Shown piece by piece: positions 1 to 3,990 of a stretch of DNA of 5,145 nucleotides (positions are counted from its first letter, which is position 1; each line of letters starts with the position of its first letter). The position numbers and the translations under genes were made by a program. The notes under the pieces are model-generated. The model saw only the letters and a list, made by a program, of their open reading frames with translations, ran no database searches and was not told where the DNA came from. The DNA is taken from contig JADGIB010000262.1 in NCBI GenBank assembly GCA_019683665.1, positions 1 through 5,145 of the forward strand. The letters run 5' to 3'. This DNA comes from Solirubrobacteraceae bacterium. Its GTDB lineage: Bacteria; Actinomycetota; Thermoleophilia; Solirubrobacterales; Solirubrobacteraceae.

Positions 1-70
1 GGGGCGGTTTTTTTTATATCTCTCGGGGGGGGGGGGGGCGCCCCCGCGCGCCCCCCCCCCCCCCACAACC
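1..70. other. Homopolymer-rich low-complexity end, probable assembly or read artefact
   Basis: The stretch holds a run of 8 T (8-15), then a run of 14 G (25-38), a short C/G-only spacer, and a run of 14 C (51-64). The rest of the window shows no homopolymers of this length. The G and C runs are mutually complementary and could fold into a hairpin. No T tract follows that hairpin in the direction of the neighbouring minus-strand gene, so it does not look like an intrinsic terminator. No coding pattern is visible. The abrupt change in character just beyond the stop codon at 81 suggests low-quality sequence at a contig end rather than biology, though this cannot be proved from the sequence. Confidence 0.6.
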
Positions 71-80
71 GACGCGGGCC

Positions 81-1037
81 TCAGGGCGCCGGGACGACCT
101 GCTGGGTGATGCAGTGCGGGCCGCCCCCGCCGAACGCGATCGTCATCGCCGGCACGCCGACAACCTCGCGCCCGGGGAACGCGCGCCGGTAGATCGCCAG
201 CGCGCGCTCGTCGAGCTCGGGCTTGCCGGCCTGCGGGACGATCACCGCGCCGTTGCACACGTACGCGTTCAGGTAGCTCATCGTGTCCTCGCCGTCGCGG
301 GCGAGCACGTCGCAGAGGACGACCTCGAACCCGGCCGCCTCGAGGCGGCGGCGGTTCTCGGCCATCCGCGGGAAGTTCGGGTCGTCCTCGCCGCACCACT
401 GCAGCAGGACCTCGCCGCCCGGGGCGGGCATGCAGATCATGTCGACGTGGCCGTCGGTGTCGCGGTCCTCGACGAGCCCGTCGCCGAGCCACACGACGCG
501 CGTCGGCCCGAGGCGGTCGAGCAGCTCCCGCTCGATCCGCTCGCGCGACCAGCCCGGGTTGCGGTTCGGGTTCAGCAGGCACTGCTCGGTCGTGATGAGC
601 GACCCGTCGGCGGCGATCGCGATCGAGCCGCCCTCGAGCACCATCTCCGAGCGCGTCCACGGGCGGCCGAGGTAGTCGCAGACGCGGCCGGCGATCGTCG
701 CGTCGTCGTCCCACGGCGGGAACTTGCCGCCCCACGCGTTGAAGCCGAAGCAGACGGCGGCCTCGCCGACGAAGATCGGCCCGCTGTCGCGCAGCCACGA
801 GTCGTCGATCGCCGCCGGCCACACCTCGACGTCCCCGCTCAGCATCGCGCGCGCCTCGCCGGCGAGCGCGGGCGGGGCGATCATGAGCACGGGCTCGAAG
901 GCGGCGATCGCGTTGGCGACCCCGGCGTACTCGACACGCGCCTGCTCGATGCGGTCGCCCCACAGCTCGGCCCGGCACGGCCAGCCCATGATCGTCCGCT
1001 CGTGGGCCTCCCACTCGGGAGGCATGCGCCCGCTCAT
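81..1037 (-). CDS. aguA: Agmatine deiminase (agmatine iminohydrolase)
   Basis: This 318-residue cytoplasmic enzyme hydrolyses agmatine to N-carbamoylputrescine and ammonia, a step of the arginine-decarboxylase route to putrescine. It shows the guanidino-modifying PAD/AgDI fold signatures in order: MPPEWEAHERTIMGWP at the N-terminus, SWLRDSGP (80-87), FNAWGGK (99-105), EGGS (135-138), DTDGHVD (193-199), SYLNAYV (254-260), and a closing GGGGPHCITQQ (303-313). By family homology C309 is the nucleophile, H197 the base, and D84, E135 and D199 the guanidinium contacts; all are present. The length is slightly below the usual 340-370, but both ends look complete. The ATG at 1035-1037 overlaps the preceding gene's stop (ATGA), suggesting translational coupling. 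A second ATG at 1023-1025 (residue 5) has a weak GAGCGGG ahead of it and matches the usual family start, so it is a real alternative. The N-carbamoylputrescine amidase normally paired with it is not in the window. Confidence 0.93.
   Translation of the reverse strand: MSGRMPPEWEAHERTIMGWPCRAELWGDRIEQARVEYAGVANAIAAFEPVLMIAPPALAGEARAMLSGDVEVWPAAIDDSWLRDSGPIFVGEAAVCFGFNAWGGKFPPWDDDATIAGRVCDYLGRPWTRSEMVLEGGSIAIAADGSLITTEQCLLNPNRNPGWSRERIERELLDRLGPTRVVWLGDGLVEDRDTDGHVDMICMPAPGGEVLLQWCGEDDPNFPRMAENRRRLEAAGFEVVLCDVLARDGEDTMSYLNAYVCNGAVIVPQAGKPELDERALAIYRRAFPGREVVGVPAMTIAFGGGGPHCITQQVVPAP
1034..1037 (-). promoter_or_regulatory. ATGA stop/start overlap between the SCP2-like gene and aguA
   Basis: On the minus strand the four bases read ATGA, the ATG of agmatine deiminase sharing bases with the TGA of the SCP2-like gene. 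The bases just upstream (GGCCGTCCTC) contain no Shine-Dalgarno match. This arrangement suggests that ribosomes finishing the first gene reinitiate on the second, giving coupled expression. Confidence 0.6.
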
Positions 1038-1414
1038 GAGGACGGCCGCGCCCGCCGCGCGCGCTGGCGCTCCTCCTGCTTCTCGACGACGCGCTCGATG
1101 AGCTGCAGGATCTGCGTCGGGCCCGTCGCCTTCGCCTGGCCGTAGGTGAACGCCTCGCGCCAGTCGGCGACGCGGCCGTCCTTGACCATCTCGTTGAAGA
1201 ACGCGCGGGGTACCTCGACGCGGACCTTCGCGTCGGCGGCGATGTCCTTGGTCACCTTCGGGCCCGGCAGCTCGACCCGGTACTGCTGCACGTCGCCGCG
1301 GGCCCGCAGGTCGAGGCCGATGACGAGCTTCAGCGGCTTGAGCGCCGGGACCTCGTCGAGGAGCCGGGTGACGGCGGCGGCGATCTGGGCGGCGGTGTCG
1401 GCGGCCGAGGCCAT
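1034..1414 (-). CDS. Small SCP2-like (sterol-carrier-type) domain protein
   Basis: This is a 126-residue soluble protein with no signal peptide or membrane segment. Its pattern resembles small bacterial SCP2-like lipid-binding proteins: an N-terminal helix (5-20), strands near 27-37 and 41-49, strand KVRVEV (63-68), a short helix AFFNEMVKDG (71-80), and then an amphipathic segment ending YGQAKATGPTQILQLIERV (91-109). That last segment mirrors the SCP2 pattern of a glycine, an alternating strand, then a closing helix. The tail is charged (EKQEERQRARRAR). No catalytic residues are evident. Family membership is inferred from pattern, not strong identity, and the ligand is unknown. The ATG is the first possible start because an in-frame TAG lies at 1427-1429. 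No clear Shine-Dalgarno precedes it. Its stop overlaps the agmatine deiminase start by 4 bases, and it follows the helical small protein by 20 bases, so the three are probably one operon. Confidence 0.72.
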   Translation of the reverse strand: MASAADTAAQIAAAVTRLLDEVPALKPLKLVIGLDLRARGDVQQYRVELPGPKVTKDIAADAKVRVEVPRAFFNEMVKDGRVADWREAFTYGQAKATGPTQILQLIERVVEKQEERQRARRARPSS

Positions 1415-1434
1415 CGGCCGCGCAGTCTACGGGT

Positions 1435-1752
1435 TCAGTGCGCGCGGGCGGCGTCGGACCGGTCGATCATCCCGTTGGCCGACAGCCGGCGGACGACCGC
1501 GACCCGGCGCTGCTCGTACTCGGCGAGCGTCCGCTCGCGGCGCGCGACCCAGCGCTCGGCGGTGATGATCGCCTCGTAGAGCCGGGCGAGCGCGATCTCG
1601 TACGTCACGACCTCGTCGTCGGCCGCCGCGTCGCGCCGCTCGCGGCGGTGCGCGGCGACGGCGCGCCGGCTGACCGCGATCGTCGTGTGGGGGCGGAGGC
1701 CGTGGGACGGGTGCTGCGTGGTGGTCGGGGTCATCACCCCACGCATCGGCAC
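1435..1752 (-). CDS. Hypothetical small helical protein (first gene of the aguA group)
   Basis: I do not recognise this protein of up to 105 residues. Codons in this frame end almost entirely in G or C and the composition is ordinary for a protein, whereas the alternative frame over the same bases reads as Arg/Pro-rich noise. That supports real coding. The N-terminal 30 residues look unstructured. Residues about 31-47 are basic then acidic, and 48-92 (VTYEIALARLYEAIITAERW, then an Arg/Glu-rich stretch) should form a long amphipathic helix or coiled coil. There is no signal peptide or membrane segment. The start is uncertain: GTG at 1750-1752, ATG at 1744-1746 or ATG at 1732-1734. None has a well-spaced Shine-Dalgarno; GTGGGG lies only about 2 bases before the last. 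It precedes the SCP2-like gene by 20 bases, so co-transcription is likely. Function unknown. Confidence 0.6.
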   Translation of the reverse strand: MPMRGVMTPTTTQHPSHGLRPHTTIAVSRRAVAAHRRERRDAAADDEVVTYEIALARLYEAIITAERWVARRERTLAEYEQRRVAVVRRLSANGMIDRSDAARAH

Positions 1753-1795
1753 GCGCGGGCGCGCGCATGACCGTGCTTCGACGCACGATCGATGC

Positions 1796-1823
1796 GGCGG
1801 CGCGCCGGGCCCGGCGCGCCGCC
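1796..1823. terminator. Perfect 28-base GC palindrome, terminator-like
   Basis: The 28 bases are a perfect inverted repeat with 14-base arms centred between 1809 and 1810, made only of G and C (two GGCGCGCC blocks flanking GGGCCC). As RNA it can form a roughly 12-pair stem with a 4-base loop. It lies 20 bases beyond the acyl-CoA dehydrogenase stop and 43 or more bases before the next gene on the same strand. No T tract follows on either strand, so if it terminates transcription it would be the U-tract-less type proposed for high-GC actinobacteria. A protein-binding site or a repeated genomic palindrome is the alternative. Confidence 0.5.
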
Positions 1824-1827
1824 CCGT

Positions 1828-1840
1828 CCGGGCGCCCCGG
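1828..1840. repeat. Short GC hairpin just after the acyl-CoA dehydrogenase stop
   Basis: A 5-base inverted repeat (CCGGG and CCCGG) surrounds a 3-base loop. It ends 3 bases from the TGA of the acyl-CoA dehydrogenase gene and stands beside the larger palindrome. Together they could form a tandem 3' hairpin structure protecting or ending that transcript. A stem this short arises often by chance in GC-rich DNA. Confidence 0.3.
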
Positions 1841-1843
1841 CGC

Positions 1844-3043
1844 TCAGATCCGGTGGCGCTCGAGCAGCTTGCGCCCGATGACCATCTTCTGGATCTCGGA
1901 CGTGCCCTCGCCGATGAGCAGGAGCGGCGCGTCGCGGTAGAGCCGCTCGATCTCGTACTCCTTCGAGTAGCCGTAGCCGCCGTGGATGCGCAGGCACTCC
2001 TCGGCGCAGAAGCGCGCGGCCTCGGAGGCGAAGAGCTTCGCCATCCCGGCCTCCATGTCGGAGCGCAGGCCGGCGTCCTTCAGCCGAGCGGCGCGCAGGG
2101 TGAGCAGGCGGGCCGCCTCGGTCTGGGTCGCCATGTCGGCGAGCTTGAACGTGATCGCCTGGTGCTGGGCGATCGGCTTGCCGAACGCCTTGCGCTCCTG
2201 GCTGTAGCGCAGCGCGAGCTCGAGCGCGCGCTGGGCGACGCCGACGCCGCGCGCGGCGACGTTCACGCGGCCGACCTCGAGCGCGTCCATCATCTGGGCG
2301 AAGCCCTTGTTCAGGCCGGCCTCCTCGCCGCCGAGGACGTTCTCGGCCGGGCAGCGGTAGCCGTCGAAGACGAGCTCGGTCGACTCGACGCCCTTGTAGC
2401 CCATCTTCCTGATCTTCGGCGGGACGGTGAGGCCGGGGGTCTCGGCCACCCCGGGCTCCTTCTCGGCGATGAAGCAGGTGAAGCCCTTGTGGCGCGGCTC
2501 GGCCTCGGGGTCGGTCTTGACGAGCACGAAGACGAGGGCGGAGCGCAGGCCGTTCGTGACCCACATCTTCTGGCCGTTGATCTCGTAGGTCCCGTCGTCG
2601 AGCTTCCTGGCCGAGGTCTTGATCGCCTGGACGTCGGAGCCGAGCTCCGGCTCGCTGAGCGAGAACGCGGCGCGGATCTCGCCGGTGGCCATCCGCGGCA
2701 GGTACTTCTGCTTCTGCTCGTCGGTGCCGTACTTCAGGAGCAGGTAGGACCCGATGAAGTGCGTGTTGATCACGCCGGAGATCGAGATCCACCCGCGCGA
2801 CAGCTCCTCGACGATCATCGCGTAGGTCGTGAGGTCGAGGCCCATGCCGCTGTACTCCTCGGGGATCGTGACCCCGAACAGCCCGAGCTCCTTCATCTGC
2901 TCGACGATCGGCTCGGGGAACTCGTCCTCGTGGTCGTAGCGCTCGGCGACGGGCAGGATCTGCTCGTCGACGAACTGGCGCACCATCTCGGTGATCGCCT
3001 TCTGGTCCTCCGTCTTCTCCTCGAACGGGACGGCAACGGCCAT
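1844..3043 (-). CDS. Acyl-CoA dehydrogenase (FAD-dependent)
   Basis: This 399-residue enzyme is full length for the family. It oxidises acyl-CoA to trans-2-enoyl-CoA with FAD, passing electrons to electron-transfer flavoprotein. The N-terminal helical domain (about 10-120) is followed by the flavin signature FSLSEPELGSD (127-137) and the middle beta domain with WVTNG (161-165). The C-terminal helical domain carries RKAFGKPIAQHQA (284-296), the second signature HGGYGYSKEYEIERLYRD (354-371) and IGEGTSEIQ (377-385). E379 of EGTSE sits where short- and medium-chain dehydrogenases have the catalytic base. G258 replaces the glutamate used by isovaleryl-CoA dehydrogenase, so that subtype is unlikely. 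Chain-length preference cannot be read from sequence. The frame stays open upstream to 3196, but the ATG at 3041-3043 has GGTGGAGGA placed 7 bases before it, and the longer version would overlap the divergent gene. No ETF or other beta-oxidation genes are adjacent. Confidence 0.95.
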   Translation of the reverse strand: MAVAVPFEEKTEDQKAITEMVRQFVDEQILPVAERYDHEDEFPEPIVEQMKELGLFGVTIPEEYSGMGLDLTTYAMIVEELSRGWISISGVINTHFIGSYLLLKYGTDEQKQKYLPRMATGEIRAAFSLSEPELGSDVQAIKTSARKLDDGTYEINGQKMWVTNGLRSALVFVLVKTDPEAEPRHKGFTCFIAEKEPGVAETPGLTVPPKIRKMGYKGVESTELVFDGYRCPAENVLGGEEAGLNKGFAQMMDALEVGRVNVAARGVGVAQRALELALRYSQERKAFGKPIAQHQAITFKLADMATQTEAARLLTLRAARLKDAGLRSDMEAGMAKLFASEAARFCAEECLRIHGGYGYSKEYEIERLYRDAPLLLIGEGTSEIQKMVIGRKLLERHRI

Positions 3044-3050
3044 GTTCGGG

Positions 3051-3059
3051 TCCTCCACC
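3051..3059 (-). promoter_or_regulatory. Strong Shine-Dalgarno of the acyl-CoA dehydrogenase gene
   Basis: Read on the minus strand this is GGTGGAGGA, with 7 bases between it and the ATG at 3041-3043. It is the best ribosome binding site near the N-terminus and fixes the start at residue M of MAVAVPFEE rather than at upstream in-frame ATGs. The match is complementary to the 16S rRNA tail over most of its length. Confidence 0.8.
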
Positions 3060-3116
3060 CTCGAGTGCTGGTCCAACCAGGATAGGCGCGAGCCCCGGGC
3101 GTCGCGCGGGTCCTGT

Positions 3117-3131
3117 CGGGGTAGTTCCCCG
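3117..3131 (+). promoter_or_regulatory. Small hairpin directly before the ferritin-like gene start
   Basis: CGGGG-TAGTT-CCCCG forms a 5-pair stem with a 5-base loop, ending 3 bases before the ATG at 3135. The only Shine-Dalgarno-like bases upstream, GGGG at 3118-3121, are inside the stem and about 13 bases from the ATG. The gene therefore lacks a good accessible ribosome site. The hairpin might modulate translation, or bring the site closer to the start by folding. Chance is possible. Confidence 0.3.
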
Positions 3132-3134
3132 TCC

Positions 3135-3881
3135 ATGCCCGAGACGACCGCACGCGAGCAGAAGCTCCTCCAGTACCTGAACGAGGCCCACGGCAAGGAG
3201 GAGGAGCTGGTGACGGCTCTCCAGGCGCACCTGGCGATGACGACGCGCCCGGCCTACCGCAAGCGGCTCGAGGAGCACCTGGCCGAGACGCGGGCGCAGT
3301 CGCGCAACCTCGAGCGCCGCATCGCGCAGCTCGGCGGGAGCGTCGACCAGGGCGTCGTGACCGAGGTCGCCGAGACGGCGCAGGCGGTGGCGAGCAGGGC
3401 GCTGTCGCTGGCCAAGGGGCAGCTGCACGCGCTGCGCGGCACCGGCGAGGCCGAGAAGATGCTCAAGAACGCGAAGACCGAGTACTTCAACGAGCACGAG
3501 GAGATCGCCACGTACCTGGCGATCGAGACGCTCGCGGAGGCGCTCGGCGACGACGACACGGCCAGGCTCGCCCGCGAGCACCGCCGCCAGGAGGAGCGGA
3601 TGGCCGCCTTCCTGGAGCGCCAGATCCCGGTGCTGACGAAGGCCGTCGTGACCGAGGAGATCCCGCCGCGCGAGCGCCGCCCCGCCGGCCAGACCCGAAC
3701 GGTCAGGTCGAGGTCGAGGGTCACGGGCTCGGGCGGCGCCGGCGGCGCGAAGCGCGGCGCGGGCGGCGCAGGCGCCAAGCGCGGCTCCGGCGGCGCGAAG
3801 AGCGCGGGCGCCGCGGGCGGCTCGGGACGCACCCGCCCGCGCGCGGGCGCGACGCGCGCGCGCACGCGCAGCGCCTCCTGA
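3135..3881 (+). CDS. DUF892/YciF-type ferritin-like protein with basic Gly/Ala-rich tail
   Basis: This 248-residue protein has a four-helix ferritin-like domain (about 6-172) of the YciE/YciF (DUF892) type: QKLLQYLNEAHGKEEELVTA (9-28), RLEEHLAETRAQSRNLERRI (44-63), EYFNEHEEIATYLAIETLAE (116-135) and AREHRRQEERMAAFLERQ (146-163). Candidate di-metal ligands are E22-E24, E47/H48/E51, E120/H121/E123 and E148/H149/E153. This family is tied to stress responses and possible iron binding; its chemistry is poorly known. Residues 181-248 are an added disordered tail with 17 Lys/Arg and no acidic residue, containing GGAKRG-like repeats and Arg-Ser/Arg-Thr pairs. This resembles histone H1-type tails and suggests DNA or RNA binding (inference). 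The frame is open further upstream, but the ATG at 3135 matches the family start and leaves 91 bases to the divergent acyl-CoA dehydrogenase gene. Confidence 0.85.
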   Translation: MPETTAREQKLLQYLNEAHGKEEELVTALQAHLAMTTRPAYRKRLEEHLAETRAQSRNLERRIAQLGGSVDQGVVTEVAETAQAVASRALSLAKGQLHALRGTGEAEKMLKNAKTEYFNEHEEIATYLAIETLAEALGDDDTARLAREHRRQEERMAAFLERQIPVLTKAVVTEEIPPRERRPAGQTRTVRSRSRVTGSGGAGGAKRGAGGAGAKRGSGGAKSAGAAGGSGRTRPRAGATRARTRSAS

Positions 3882-3920
3882 ACGCTCGACCGGCGGTGCG
3901 TCCAGGCGCGTCGCCGCTCG

Positions 3921-3948
3921 CTCCACCCGGCACAAGGGGTGCCGATAC
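3921..3948 (+). promoter_or_regulatory. Candidate sigma-28 (FliA/WhiG-type) promoter of the chemoreceptor gene
   Basis: GCCGATAC at 3941-3948 matches 7 of 8 bases of the motility sigma factor -10 consensus GCCGATAA. The expected -35 element (TAAA-type) is not well matched; CTCCA at 3921-3925, 15 bases upstream, is the only candidate. Transcription would begin near 3955, leaving a leader of about 36 bases that contains the Shine-Dalgarno. The target, a chemoreceptor gene, is exactly what such a sigma factor controls, which raises confidence despite the weak -35. Confidence 0.5.
3928..3944 (+). repeat. Hairpin overlapping the GCCGATA element
   Basis: CGGCAC (3928-3933) and GTGCCG (3939-3944) form a 6-pair stem around the 5-base loop AAGGG. 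The right arm runs into the GCCGATA element, so the repeat could be an operator for a factor competing with the polymerase. It could equally be the end of the preceding ferritin-like transcript, although no T tract follows. Confidence 0.35.
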
Positions 3949-3974
3949 CTCAGGCGACGCACTGTCCCGTCCAC

Positions 3975-3984
3975 GAGGGAAGGA
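3975..3984 (+). promoter_or_regulatory. Shine-Dalgarno that fixes a TTG start for the chemoreceptor
   Basis: GAGGGAAGGA lies 6 bases before the TTG at 3991-3993. No ATG or GTG in this frame lies near it, and the predicted protein begins with a short basic segment followed directly by a transmembrane helix, as expected for a chemoreceptor. This makes TTG the start even though the frame is open well upstream. Confidence 0.75.
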
Positions 3985-3990
3985 CCCCTT

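Larger units (their letters stand above)
3044..3134. promoter_or_regulatory. Divergent intergenic region with candidate promoter and small inverted repeat
   Basis: These 91 bases must hold the promoters of both the acyl-CoA dehydrogenase gene (minus) and the ferritin-like gene (plus). On the minus strand TATCCT (3079-3084) is a plausible -10 for the dehydrogenase gene, about 35 bases before its ATG, but the -35 region is poor. An inverted repeat CTGGT-CCA-ACCAG (3068-3080) overlaps it and could be an operator. The match is short, so this is tentative. No plus-strand promoter stands out. Confidence 0.35.

Noticed and set aside
25..64. Intrinsic terminator for the agmatine deiminase operon
   Set aside because: The G and C runs could pair, but on the minus strand the hairpin is followed by an A-rich stretch instead of a T tract, and the run lengths look artefactual.
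114..1145. Open frame of 343 codons on the plus strand
   Set aside because: It is antisense to agmatine deiminase, whose catalytic motifs are complete in the other strand; this frame is Arg/Ala/Val-rich with no motif.
1685..3085. Open frame of 466 codons on the plus strand
   Set aside because: It is antisense to the acyl-CoA dehydrogenase gene, has a biased Leu/Gly/Asp/Arg composition, and has no recognisable domain.
3044..3196. N-terminal extension of the acyl-CoA dehydrogenase up to an ATG at 3196
   Set aside because: The extra 51 residues do not resemble the family, would overlap the divergent ferritin-like gene, and ignore the strong Shine-Dalgarno at 3051-3059.
3882..3990. Cyclic-di-GMP riboswitch in the chemoreceptor leader
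   Set aside because: Chemoreceptor genes sometimes carry one, but the conserved class I core bases and paired helices are missing, and the leader after the likely transcription start is only about 36 bases.
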